Shown piece by piece: positions 52,520 through 61,259 of a DNA stretch of 64,000 bases. Each line of letters begins with the position of its first letter. The stretch's first letter is position 1. Both the position numbers and the translations under genes were made by a program. The DNA is from M0103 sp040386155 (lineage in GTDB: Bacteria > Bacteroidota > Bacteroidia > Flavobacteriales_D > Crocinitomicaceae). The stretch covers positions 644,053 to 708,052 of the forward strand of contig JAZKFZ010000001.1 in NCBI GenBank assembly GCA_040386155.1. The letters are read 5' to 3'. The notes beneath the pieces were generated by a model. It searched no databases, had not been told where the DNA came from, and was given only the letters and a program-made list of their open reading frames with translations.

Positions 52520-54634
52520 ATGAAACAATTCTTATTTTCCACCTTATTTTTATTTGCAGGACATCTTGTTGCTTTCGCAGAAGAAGGAATGTTAATCCCA
52601 TCATTGATTCAAGCGTTTGAGTCAGACATGAAAGCCAAAGGGATGAAGTTAACAGCAGACCAAATTTACAGCGTCAACCACTCAAGTTTAAAAGATGCCA
52701 TTTTACAATTTGGAGGCGGTTGTACTGCCGAAGTAGTTTCTTCAAAAGGGCTCATTCTAACGAATCACCATTGTGGTTATTCTCAAATTCAATCGCATTC
52801 TTCTCTTGAAAAAGACTATTTGAAAAACGGATTTTGGGCAAAAAATTTAGGGGAAGAACTGCCAAATCCGGGATTAACAGCGATGCGCATTGTTCGTATT
52901 GATGATGTTACAAAAGCAGTGATGTTTGGAGTGGAAGGCGAAAATGCGGAAGAAATTTTTCGTAAGAATGTTGAGCAATTGATCAAAGATGCGACAATGA
53001 ACACGCATTACACAGCAGAAGTGAAAGCCTTTAATTATGGAAACGATTTCTATTTGATGTTGCAAGAAACATTCAAAGATGTGCGTTTTGTGGGAACTCC
53101 ACCTAACTCTATTGGTAAATTTGGTGGCGACACAGACAATTGGGTATGGCCGCGTCACACGGGAGATTTTTCTGTATTTAGAATTTACGCTGGTCCAGAC
53201 AATAAACCTGCAGAGTATTCGAAAGACAATGTACCATATTCTCCAATTGAGTTTTTGAAAATATCATTCAAGGATCGCAAACCAGGTGATTTTACAATGG
53301 TTTACGGCTTTCCAGGTTCAACGGAGCAACATGTCGTTTCAGCTTACCTGAAATTTATCGTGGAGAAGGAACGTCCAGCAAGGATTGCCATGCGTGAAAA
53401 ATCATTGAGTGTAATTGATGCTGGGATGCGCTCTTCTGATGAAATTCGAATTAAATATTCTGCAAAACAAGCTTCTATCGCCAATGCGTATAAAAAGTGG
53501 ATTGGTCAAATCGACGGATTGAAGCGTTTGGATGGGGTGGCTGTGAAGGAGGCGTATGAATTGGAATACATGAATCGGGCGATGCAAAAAGATGCGTGGA
53601 AGCAAGATTACTCGCCCTTGGTGGCATTGATGAACAATGCAGCAAAGAAAAACGCCGCATGGGAATTTGAGTATGCCATGAACGTGGAGTACTTGTATTA
53701 TGGTCCTGAATTGTTTAAGCTGTGTCGCAACATCGATGATTTGGTGACCAACTATACAAAGTATGCTGAGAATGATCAGTTAGCAGCTCAAATTGATAAG
53801 CAAATTAAGAGTGCTGAAGGATTTTTCAAGAACTTTGATTATGGCGTGGATCGTAAAATATTTGAGTTGTTGACAGCGGAATTTTTTAAGCAATTGGAGC
53901 TGCCAATGGAAGCAGGAATAGACGTGAACGAAATGACGGAAAGCGTGTATGAAACTTCTGTTTTTCATTCCAAAGAGGTATTTATTTCATTTCTTAAGAA
54001 ATTCAAATCATCTTCAGTGAAGAAGTTGAAAAAAGATCCATTTTATCAGTATTATGGACTCTTGATGAAACGTTTCAATGAGACAGTAAAGCCTGCTTTC
54101 TATGCAGGATCTGATGAGATGACCTATTTATTGAAAGAGTACGTGAAAGGAAAATATGAAATGTTTCCAGACGAAAAACATTGGGCCGATGCCAATAGTA
54201 CCTTGCGAATTACTTATGGTCAATTAGAAGGTTCTTCACCAACGGATGGCTTGAGCTACACAGAGCATACTACTTTGGATGGAATTGTGGCTAAATACAA
54301 CAGCGGAAATCCAGATTTCGAATTGTTGCCACGTATGCTGGAATTACACAAGGAAAAGAACTATGGTAAGTATGCACAGGGTGATGAATTGTGGGTGTGT
54401 TTTACAGGATCTAACCATACCACAGGAGGAAATTCTGGATCGCCAGTATTGGATGAAAATGGCTATTTAATGGGCTTAAACTTCGACCGTTCTTGGGAAA
54501 GTACCATGAGCGATTACATGTTTGATGCTTCACGTTGTAGAAATATTGTTGTCGATATACGCTACGTGATGTGGGTGATGGATGTGTATGCAGGCGCTGG
54601 ACATTTGGTCGACGAAATGGAAATGGGAAAATAA
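52520..54634 (+). CDS. S46-family dipeptidyl-peptidase, DPP11-like (acidic P1)
   Basis: 704 aa with signal peptide (FLFAGHLVAFA). Chymotrypsin-fold S46 peptidase that removes dipeptides in the periplasm. Catalytic triad: His in LILTNHHCGYSQI (His84), Asp in PRHTGDFSVF (Asp216) and Ser639 in TTGGNSGSPV. Arg657 in GLNFDRSWE lies 18 residues after the Ser, exactly the spacing of Ser655 and Arg673 of Porphyromonas gingivalis DPP11. That Arg gives Asp/Glu specificity, whereas DPP7 has Gly there. Likely feeds peptide uptake; peptidases M1 and M19-like nearby support a proteolytic lifestyle. Confidence 0.92.
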   Translation: MKQFLFSTLFLFAGHLVAFAEEGMLIPSLIQAFESDMKAKGMKLTADQIYSVNHSSLKDAILQFGGGCTAEVVSSKGLILTNHHCGYSQIQSHSSLEKDYLKNGFWAKNLGEELPNPGLTAMRIVRIDDVTKAVMFGVEGENAEEIFRKNVEQLIKDATMNTHYTAEVKAFNYGNDFYLMLQETFKDVRFVGTPPNSIGKFGGDTDNWVWPRHTGDFSVFRIYAGPDNKPAEYSKDNVPYSPIEFLKISFKDRKPGDFTMVYGFPGSTEQHVVSAYLKFIVEKERPARIAMREKSLSVIDAGMRSSDEIRIKYSAKQASIANAYKKWIGQIDGLKRLDGVAVKEAYELEYMNRAMQKDAWKQDYSPLVALMNNAAKKNAAWEFEYAMNVEYLYYGPELFKLCRNIDDLVTNYTKYAENDQLAAQIDKQIKSAEGFFKNFDYGVDRKIFELLTAEFFKQLELPMEAGIDVNEMTESVYETSVFHSKEVFISFLKKFKSSSVKKLKKDPFYQYYGLLMKRFNETVKPAFYAGSDEMTYLLKEYVKGKYEMFPDEKHWADANSTLRITYGQLEGSSPTDGLSYTEHTTLDGIVAKYNSGNPDFELLPRMLELHKEKNYGKYAQGDELWVCFTGSNHTTGGNSGSPVLDENGYLMGLNFDRSWESTMSDYMFDASRCRNIVVDIRYVMWVMDVYAGAGHLVDEMEMGK

Positions 54635-54665
54635 TTTTTTAATTGGTTTTGAAGGTTTAGTTGGA

Positions 54666-54698
54666 CATCGAGTGCCCGAAGAATGAGGGTGTATCGAG
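54666..54698 (-). repeat. Degenerate single relative of the 102-bp repeat unit
   Basis: On the minus strand it reads CTCGATACACCCTCATTCTTC and continues GGGCACTCGATG (first part is 54698 downward). It aligns with the CGATACACCTC...GGCACTCA...CCGATG start of the tandem units. It lies between the S46 and LysE genes, which converge here. Confidence 0.55.
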
Positions 54699-54727
54699 AT
54701 GCCCATCATCAGTAAGCCAATTCATTT

Positions 54728-55333
54728 TCAATGAAAAAAGATCAATTTTATCCCAAAACCAATCAGCACAAGACCTGAAAATTTGTTTAAGATATTGATG
54801 AAGCTGGGTTTGATGAGGTGCTTGAGTTTAAAAGCAAAAAAGCCTTTGAGGAAATCCGTGGTGAACGAAACCAATAATCCTGCGGTAAAATGTGCGGTGA
54901 CCAATTCTTTTTGTTGATGAAAGGTATTCATCGCTAAGCTTACGGCACTGAACCAAAACAAAAATACATTTGGATTGAAGGCATTGATAAAAAATCCCTT
55001 AACGAAAATCTTTTGAAGTGCATTTTTGTCTTCGATTTTTTCTTCAGAAATGGTTGGTTTTGCAAATAGATTTTTGATTCCAAAAATGAGTAAGAGTCCA
55101 CCACCAAGGTAATAAATTGGTTCTAAAACTGCAGGACTTGGTTTCAGTGTTATCGCCAGAAAAATGAGTGAAAATACCAAGATCACATCGCATAGTACAA
55201 CGCTTAAAGCAAGGTAGAACACAGACTTTATCGAGGAGGTAAGACCTAAATCAATAATCATAAAGAAAATAGGTCCACAAAATGTGGCAAGCACCAAGCC
55301 TAGAACAGCTCCCTGAAGAATTGCATCAATCAT
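54728..55333 (-). CDS. LysE/RhtB-family exporter
   Basis: 201 aa with six predicted transmembrane helices. The N-terminal VLATFCGPIFFMIIDLGLTSS matches the LysE signature (G-x-x-x-GP), and AFNPNVFLFWFSAVS the second conserved loop. Exports amino acids or related small molecules; substrate unknown. Fifteen bases after the S1P-lyase gene on the same strand, so possibly co-transcribed. Confidence 0.85.
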   Translation of the reverse strand: MIDAILQGAVLGLVLATFCGPIFFMIIDLGLTSSIKSVFYLALSVVLCDVILVFSLIFLAITLKPSPAVLEPIYYLGGGLLLIFGIKNLFAKPTISEEKIEDKNALQKIFVKGFFINAFNPNVFLFWFSAVSLAMNTFHQQKELVTAHFTAGLLVSFTTDFLKGFFAFKLKHLIKPSFINILNKFSGLVLIGFGIKLIFFH

Positions 55334-55347
55334 TTAAGAACGAAAAA

Positions 55348-56784
55348 TTACTTTACAGAATTCACTTTGTCCAAAAAGTCGAGAACAATTTCCTCTAAAT
55401 CATCTGTGCCACTTAATGCCCCCATCATTCCGTACATCGCAGCAGTGTTTTCTTTTTTCAAGTTGTCGGTGCCATTTTTTTGCAATTTAGCAATTGTTCC
55501 AGACGGCAAAATCTTACTTAAGCCTTTTACTATCCCAACTTGAAGACCAGTGGTCATACTTCCTACCGAAAATTTGCTTGCTTCTTCCACACAAGCGTTG
55601 AGGTCTTTAATAAAATCATCAACAGAGAGGCGGTGGATATAATTAATTGTAAAATGTAAACTCGGAGGAAGCTGTTGACGCTCAAAATGCCAACCTTTTT
55701 TGTTCAACTCATCTGCTAAACGAAATACATCAATTTTGGAAGATTGGAAGGCCAAAATACTAATTTCAGGATCGCCTATTAATTCCAGTTTTGGATTGTC
55801 ATTGATAGCATTTCGTATTTTTTGTGTTACTTCCATCGTTACCTTTGCCATTTCTAAATAGCCATCCATTCCAATTCCTTTTAATGCAGCCCAAGCTCCG
55901 GCAATACTTCCTCCGGGACGAGTTCCTGTCATGGTTGGCGAACCATAAATTCCACCATTCCATTTGGTGTATAGCGAAAATTGAGACTTCCGAAGATCAG
56001 CATTTTTGTATAAAATCACAGAAGATCCTTTGGAAGAATAACCGTATTTATGAATATCTGCCGAGATAGAAGTGACGCCTTCCACTGAAAAATCAAATGC
56101 TGGAATGGTATGCCCAAGTCGCTTCACAAAAGGCAGCATAAAGCCACCCACGCAAGCATCTACATGACAAAGGATATTGTTTTCTTTTGCAATTGCTGCA
56201 ATTTCTTCGATAGGATCCATCAATCCATGCGGATACGAAGGAGCCGAAGCAACCATCATGATCGTGTTTTCATTGATCGCATTTTTCATTGCTTGCGCAT
56301 CGGCTCTACCATTTTTATCCACTTCAATGGAGATGAAATCTAGCTCAAAATAATGAAACGCTTTCATAAAAGCAGGATGCACGGATGCCGGAACAATCAC
56401 ATTTCCTTTGCTAATTTTTGGGCTGTTCTTTTTTGCGAAATCGCGTGCTGTTTTCACTGCTAACAAAATACTTTCTGTACCGCCAGTAGTAATGTTTCCT
56501 CTTACGTTTTCATCACCATTAAACAGATCTGCACACATGCTCACTGTTTCTGCTTCTAATTCAGCTAAACTAGGGGTGGCAGTGGGATTCAAAGCATTGT
56601 CTGAAAAGTATAAATTGTAGATGGTTTTGATTTTTTCATAACACTCTTCTCCTGGGTGATACACTAGGCAAAATGCTTTTCCTTTTTTCCAGTCCACGTC
56701 GTTAATTCGCTTTTCTTGGATAATTTGTTCTAATTCAGATAATGAAGCAGCTTGTTCTGGGAACGTTATTTTTGGGCGTGACAT
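55348..56784 (-). CDS. Sphingosine-1-phosphate lyase-like PLP enzyme
   Basis: 478 aa group II PLP decarboxylase-fold protein. By recall it follows eukaryotic sphingosine-1-phosphate lyase closely: MNDVDWKKGK-like NDVDWKKGKAF, NPTATPSLAELEAETVSMCADLFNG, TTGGTESILLAVK, HVDACVGGFMLPF (His207, Asp209), GVTSISADIHKYGYSSKGSS (PLP Lys246), GGIYGSPTMTGTRPGG, and LPPSLHFTINYIH. S1P lyase cleaves phosphorylated sphingoid bases to an aldehyde and phosphoethanolamine. There is no N-terminal membrane anchor. Glutamate decarboxylase is the alternative, but the GSPTMTGTRPGG and C-terminal YGMMGAL signatures favour the lyase. Confidence 0.82.
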   Translation of the reverse strand: MSRPKITFPEQAASLSELEQIIQEKRINDVDWKKGKAFCLVYHPGEECYEKIKTIYNLYFSDNALNPTATPSLAELEAETVSMCADLFNGDENVRGNITTGGTESILLAVKTARDFAKKNSPKISKGNVIVPASVHPAFMKAFHYFELDFISIEVDKNGRADAQAMKNAINENTIMMVASAPSYPHGLMDPIEEIAAIAKENNILCHVDACVGGFMLPFVKRLGHTIPAFDFSVEGVTSISADIHKYGYSSKGSSVILYKNADLRKSQFSLYTKWNGGIYGSPTMTGTRPGGSIAGAWAALKGIGMDGYLEMAKVTMEVTQKIRNAINDNPKLELIGDPEISILAFQSSKIDVFRLADELNKKGWHFERQQLPPSLHFTINYIHRLSVDDFIKDLNACVEEASKFSVGSMTTGLQVGIVKGLSKILPSGTIAKLQKNGTDNLKKENTAAMYGMMGALSGTDDLEEIVLDFLDKVNSVK

Positions 56785-56813
56785 ATATTCTTTATGGGGT
56801 TATTTTGATAAAA

Positions 56814-58256
56814 TTAATTAAAATTTCGTTTAAGAAATTCCATGGAGTTTTTGGTGAAAAACTTCGACATCAATTCTTCTGGCTCATAGTTAAACCATAG
56901 TGCTTGCTGATAATTGGTTTTCTTGAGATAAGCGATGAGGTCTGATTTTAATTGTGGAAGGGTTGACATATTTTCGTAAAAATCGAAATGCTCAATCACA
57001 CCATCGAAATCGGTTCCTAAAGTGACAATGTCCCAGGCTGATTTCTCATTGATAGCGCCTACGAAGCAAAAAATACAATCCAATAACATTTTTACAAAAG
57101 CTTCTTTTCGTTCCACTGGATCTTTGATTTTCTCCACTTTCTTCACTAAGTTCAAACCACTGTGGCGACCTTTATCGAGCATAATGCCAGCCAATCCTTT
57201 CGATTGATGAATGGCCCGCGCTTCCTCACCTGAAATGTTGAGACTCCAGGCGAAAAACTTTGTTCTTTTGATTTTAGCATGATCGTCTTTCTGACGAACT
57301 GAGTGTTGCATTTGATCAAAGCCATTCATTCCAGAATGACTCGAAATAATTGGAATTAAATCGTCAGGATGCGCTAGATTGTGATGCTGCACAAAATCGA
57401 TGTAATACTTGCGCGATTCAACACTCATATGTCGGGTATCTATCAATATTCTTTTTCCGTTTTCTCGAGAAAGCAGTTGTTCCAAAACAAATTTACCCAA
57501 AATGGTAAACCCTTGATAAAGTCCCTTTGATTGATCGCACGCCATTTTAGACGCACCTTTCAATGTGGTGGAATGCCCACACAATTGATTCCAAAAATGA
57601 TGTGCAAAGGTCATAAAGAACGGGGGATGTTCCCAGTTTTTAACAGTAGCAATATTCTTTTGTACGAGTAACATCAAGTCTTCTTCTGGAATTTCTTGCG
57701 TTTCTTTTCTTCCAGTTCCAAAAACATGTGCCCCTTCAATGGTAACAATTACGTGGATCGTGTCACTATTTTCGGCAAGAGACTGCTCAAGTTCACTAAA
57801 ATTGTTGGGTAATTTATAGGAGAATTTTCCGCAAGGAGATGCCCCTTCGTTGGATTTTAAAAATTGATATTGCTCCTGCAAATCCGCAAAATAATCGTCG
57901 TTTGCTTTAAATAAGCGGTATTGCTTAACCGAAAGTCCGGTGGCAGACACCATCATCGTCTCAAATGTTTTTTCGCTGCCAATCATTCTAGGAAGCTTCT
58001 TGTAATTCACAAACCCTCGTTCCAAGGGGTACAGCGAATCAAAAACAACACGAAGATTTCCTTCAATGCAACTATAGAAATTTGATTGTGAGTGTTTTGA
58101 AATTGCTTCAGACGACTTCCACGCCCAACGTCCGAGTGAAGTATCGGTAAAGTCATTTTTTGTTGCATCCCAATGGTTTCTTCGACCAGCAAGTGGAGTA
58201 GTATTCATTGCTCGCATGGTGGGGTGACAGTGAATGTCAACAAAAAAATCGCTCAT
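56814..58256 (-). CDS. Membrane dipeptidase-like (peptidase M19/amidohydrolase) protein
   Basis: 480 aa amidohydrolase-fold protein without signal peptide. Metal-site motifs as in renal dipeptidase: FVDIHCHPTMR (HxH), VTIEGAHVFG (bridging Glu), MTFAHHFWNQLCGHS, ILIDTRHMS, IISSHSGMNG and LGTDFDGVIEHFD. It is longer than typical M19 enzymes (~350-400 aa), with an insertion in the N-terminal third. Cleaves dipeptides or related amides by inference. Head gene of a possible minus-strand group with the S1P-lyase homologue and LysE. Confidence 0.8.
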   Translation of the reverse strand: MSDFFVDIHCHPTMRAMNTTPLAGRRNHWDATKNDFTDTSLGRWAWKSSEAISKHSQSNFYSCIEGNLRVVFDSLYPLERGFVNYKKLPRMIGSEKTFETMMVSATGLSVKQYRLFKANDDYFADLQEQYQFLKSNEGASPCGKFSYKLPNNFSELEQSLAENSDTIHVIVTIEGAHVFGTGRKETQEIPEEDLMLLVQKNIATVKNWEHPPFFMTFAHHFWNQLCGHSTTLKGASKMACDQSKGLYQGFTILGKFVLEQLLSRENGKRILIDTRHMSVESRKYYIDFVQHHNLAHPDDLIPIISSHSGMNGFDQMQHSVRQKDDHAKIKRTKFFAWSLNISGEEARAIHQSKGLAGIMLDKGRHSGLNLVKKVEKIKDPVERKEAFVKMLLDCIFCFVGAINEKSAWDIVTLGTDFDGVIEHFDFYENMSTLPQLKSDLIAYLKKTNYQQALWFNYEPEELMSKFFTKNSMEFLKRNFN

Positions 58257-58476
58257 AGATTTTGTAGGTATTGAAGTCTAATATAGTAGCCAAACAATGG
58301 GCTATTTCAAATATAGTGTTTTCTAGTAGATTAGTGAAAATCCTTTATTGTTTTTTAATACAGAAGTCGATTTTTCATAGTGTCATAATCGCCACTGCTA
58401 GTTTACGTGCGCAATTTTTATTAGAATGTGATAATCTCACAAAAAATGATTTTCTTCGTTAAAAAAATACCAAATC

Positions 58477-59874
58477 ATGAAAATTACTTCATTTTTCTTT
58501 CTTTTTCTTTCTTTTGCCGTGTGCGCCCAACACGACGATAAGGAACTTTTTTCAGCATTTGGTGAAGATTTTTTATGGGGCACTTCATGCTCTGCCTATC
58601 AAATTGAGGGGGCTTGGAATGAAGACGGAAAAGGGCCTTCGGTGTGGGATACATTTACACATCAAAAAGGAAACATTTATCAGAATGAAAATGGAGATAC
58701 CACGGTAGATTTCTATCATCGCTACAAAGAAGACATTCGTTATTTAAAAGAAATGAACTTCAAGGTGTTTCGTTTTTCGATTGCTTGGTCGCGCATTTTG
58801 CCGAATGGAACGGGAGAAATTAATCAAAAGGGGATCGATTTTTATCACAATGTGATCGATGAATGCATTTCTCAAGGAATTGAGCCGTGGATTACACTCT
58901 ATCATTGGGATTTACCGCAGGCATTGCAAGATAGTGGTGGTTGGACGAACAGAAAAATAGTGGATTGGTTCAGCGAATACACGAGTTTGTGCGCGAAGGA
59001 ATATGGAAAAAAGGTGAATAATTGGATGATTTTCAATGAACCAGCAGCTTTTGTTGGTCTGGGGTATTTGTCTGGCTACCACGCTCCAGGTAAACGATCA
59101 ATTAAGAAATTTTTGGCGGCAACGCATCATACTTGTTTGGCGATGGCAGAAAGTGGGCGCGTCATTCGATCTATCTTACCCGAAGCGCGAATTGGCACCA
59201 ACTTTAGTTGTTCGTATGTGGAAGGATATAAAGGGAAAAAGTCGAATGAAAATGCGGTAAAACACATTGATGCAATGCTGAACAGAATGTTTATTGAGCC
59301 ATCGTTGGGGATGGGATACCCTGTCAATGATCTGGCTTTGTTGAAGGGGATCGATAAATTTATTCTTCCCGGCGATAAAGAAAAATTGGAATTTCACTTT
59401 GATTTTATCGGATTGCAAAACTATTTTAGAGTGGTGGTTAAGCGCAATATTCTCGTTCCATTTGTTTGGGCAAATCAGGTGAAGCCTGCAAAACGAAATG
59501 TTCCGATGAATGAAATGGGCTTGGAGATTTATCCCGAAGGCATTTATAAAATTCTAAAACAATTTGCTGAATACAAACAAATTGAACATTTAATGATTAC
59601 AGAGAATGGTGTTTGCATCAAAGATGTGGTAGAAGATGGTCAAGTGCACGACGAAGAACGAATTACTTTTTTCAGAAGCTATTTAGAAAATGTGCTGAAA
59701 GCGAAATCAGAGGGCGTTCCCGTAGAAGCCTACTTCGTGTGGAGTTTGACAGATAATTTTGAATGGAGTGAAGGCTACAAACCACGATTTGGATTGGTAT
59801 ATGTTGATTACAAAACCCAACAACGCATCATGAAAGATTCAGGAAAATGGTTTCAAGCAATGCTGAAACAGTAA
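58477..59874 (+). CDS. Exported GH1 beta-glucosidase-like enzyme
   Basis: 465 aa with signal peptide (FFFLFLSFAVCAQ). Complete GH1 (beta/alpha)8 barrel: FLWGTSCSAYQIEGAWNEDGKG, FRFSIAWSRILPNG, TLYHWDLPQAL, the acid/base in IFNEP (Glu188), nucleophile in ITENG (Glu376), and the aglycone-side WSLTDNFEW. Hydrolyses beta-glucosides or related sugars. Most bacterial GH1 enzymes are cytoplasmic, so the signal peptide is notable. No SusCD pair or transporter adjoins. A terminator follows. Confidence 0.93.
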   Translation: MKITSFFFLFLSFAVCAQHDDKELFSAFGEDFLWGTSCSAYQIEGAWNEDGKGPSVWDTFTHQKGNIYQNENGDTTVDFYHRYKEDIRYLKEMNFKVFRFSIAWSRILPNGTGEINQKGIDFYHNVIDECISQGIEPWITLYHWDLPQALQDSGGWTNRKIVDWFSEYTSLCAKEYGKKVNNWMIFNEPAAFVGLGYLSGYHAPGKRSIKKFLAATHHTCLAMAESGRVIRSILPEARIGTNFSCSYVEGYKGKKSNENAVKHIDAMLNRMFIEPSLGMGYPVNDLALLKGIDKFILPGDKEKLEFHFDFIGLQNYFRVVVKRNILVPFVWANQVKPAKRNVPMNEMGLEIYPEGIYKILKQFAEYKQIEHLMITENGVCIKDVVEDGQVHDEERITFFRSYLENVLKAKSEGVPVEAYFVWSLTDNFEWSEGYKPRFGLVYVDYKTQQRIMKDSGKWFQAMLKQ

Positions 59875-59902
59875 TTTTATTTTGAATTATCAAAAATTAT
59901 GT

Positions 59903-59938
59903 AGTAGGAAAGTTTTAAATATTTCCTACTTGATTTTT
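59903..59938 (+). terminator. Terminator-like hairpin after the GH1 gene
   Basis: AGTAGGAAA (59903-59911) pairs with TTTCCTACT (59922-59930); a T run follows at 59933-59940. Confidence 0.7.
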
Positions 59939-60077
59939 TTTCGAATTGATAACTTAATCCTCTGAAATTAAATAGTTTAAAAGTTTAAAGTTTTAAATAT
60001 TTCCTACCAGATTTTGAGCAAGTTTTGAGTCTTCAAAAAGTAGAATTGAGCTTGGAGAGTTTTAAAAATTTCCTACC
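59911..60077. repeat. Three dispersed 20-bp direct repeats in the GH1-TDO gap
   Basis: AGTTTTAAATATTTCCTACY occurs at 59911-59930 and 59989-60008, and with one change (AAA for TAT) at 60058-60077; spacings are 78 and 69 bases. The first copy is part of the terminator hairpin. The rest of the 291-bp gap between the converging genes contains no gene that I can see. Confidence 0.75.
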
Positions 60078-60165
60078 AATATTTTTCACAGGAAGGTAAA
60101 CAAATAAGAATCAAAACTTTAATAAACTCGAGTATTTCCAACTAGAAAACAGTAAACTCTACTGT

Positions 60166-61122
60166 TTACTTATCCTCAAAAATTTCTTCCACCCACGTTT
60201 TACCCCAGTTTTCAATTTCTTCGGATGACCAAAGACCTGGATAAAAAATTCGTTTTTGAAATCTCGGAGGCAGGTATTTTTGCCAGTTCGTGCCACCTGT
60301 AGCAGCAATATCTGCTGGATCTTTTTGTAAATAGCGCACAGCAGATTTGTAGTGTGCCAATGGCCAATTGATGTTTACATTGCTGTCATTTTGACGAAGA
60401 ACAGCCTTTACTTTATCACTGTTTCGACTTATTTCGGGCAATTTTAAATAGACTTGCCAAAGGTTTTTTGAAACACAATTTTGTGCTAAAGCAATAAATT
60501 CGTCCTGGTATTTTTCTTCAAACTGAATCAACGTCAAGGTCTTTTTACCGGTAGACATTTCCGTAGCGCCCGCCTTCCAATAGATGTGTTCATACATTGC
60601 TGTAATAGGAGATGTAGCGGTGTATTGGTCACGGTGTTCCTTCGAAACTAAATTGATGAAATCGGTGCTATACATTTCAATGAAACGATATTGTGCCGAC
60701 TGAAAACCACTTGCTGGAAGTAATGACATGCGGAACTGTAAAAATTGTTTCTGGTCCATTCCTTTCGACATGATATCGAAACTGGTGATCAGCGCATCAA
60801 AATAGCGGTTGATTCGTCCAACGCGATCAATAAAAAATGCTTCATCAATGGCAGGATGTTCCACTATTTCCTTAAACTCCTTTAAGGCCAAATTGAAATA
60901 CAACTCCGTTATCTGATGATACACAATGAAAATATACTCATCAGCAATTTGTGTACGGGGTTTTTGCAAACTCAATAAAGTATCCAGTGCAATGTAATCC
61001 CAGTAGCGCACTGTGTCGGCATACAATAAACCATCTAAGTAAGATAGAAGGTCTTGACCTAGTCCTGCATACTTCTCATTTAGTAGCTCTAAACGTTGCT
61101 GTATTTCCGGTGTAATTTCCAT
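60166..61122 (-). CDS. kynA: Tryptophan 2,3-dioxygenase
   Basis: Heme enzyme that opens tryptophan to N-formylkynurenine, first step of the kynurenine pathway. 318 aa: YWDYIALDTLLSLQKP, DEYIFIVYHQITELYFNLAL (substrate-pocket His and Phe), SGFQSAQYRFIE, NWPLAHYKSAVRYL with the likely heme-ligating His, and ATGGTNWQKYLPPRFQKRIF. Start ATG 61122; an in-frame TTG at 61131 adds three residues. Other kynurenine genes are not in the window. Converges with the GH1 gene. Confidence 0.93.
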   Translation of the reverse strand: MEITPEIQQRLELLNEKYAGLGQDLLSYLDGLLYADTVRYWDYIALDTLLSLQKPRTQIADEYIFIVYHQITELYFNLALKEFKEIVEHPAIDEAFFIDRVGRINRYFDALITSFDIMSKGMDQKQFLQFRMSLLPASGFQSAQYRFIEMYSTDFINLVSKEHRDQYTATSPITAMYEHIYWKAGATEMSTGKKTLTLIQFEEKYQDEFIALAQNCVSKNLWQVYLKLPEISRNSDKVKAVLRQNDSNVNINWPLAHYKSAVRYLQKDPADIAATGGTNWQKYLPPRFQKRIFYPGLWSSEEIENWGKTWVEEIFEDK

Positions 61123-61234
61123 GTTGTTCAAATTTTAACAATGTAAATGTATCAATATAATTGGGAAGTTCTCACTGTTGTTAAAATATTAACACTTAAA
61201 TTTTTTTAAGTTTTATTATTCAAAGTCTATCCCA

Positions 61235-61242
61235 TATCTTTG
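61235..61242 (+). promoter_or_regulatory. -7 box (TATCTTTG) of the second T9SS cargo gene
   Basis: TATCTTTG fits TAnnTTTG 18 bases before the ATG at 61260; the -33 region shows only a T-rich stretch. Confidence 0.45.
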
Positions 61243-61259
61243 CTAAATAATATACAAAA

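Noticed and set aside
59911..60077. Degenerate CRISPR
   Set aside because: Only three copies with unequal spacing, one changed, one inside a terminator stem; no cas genes.
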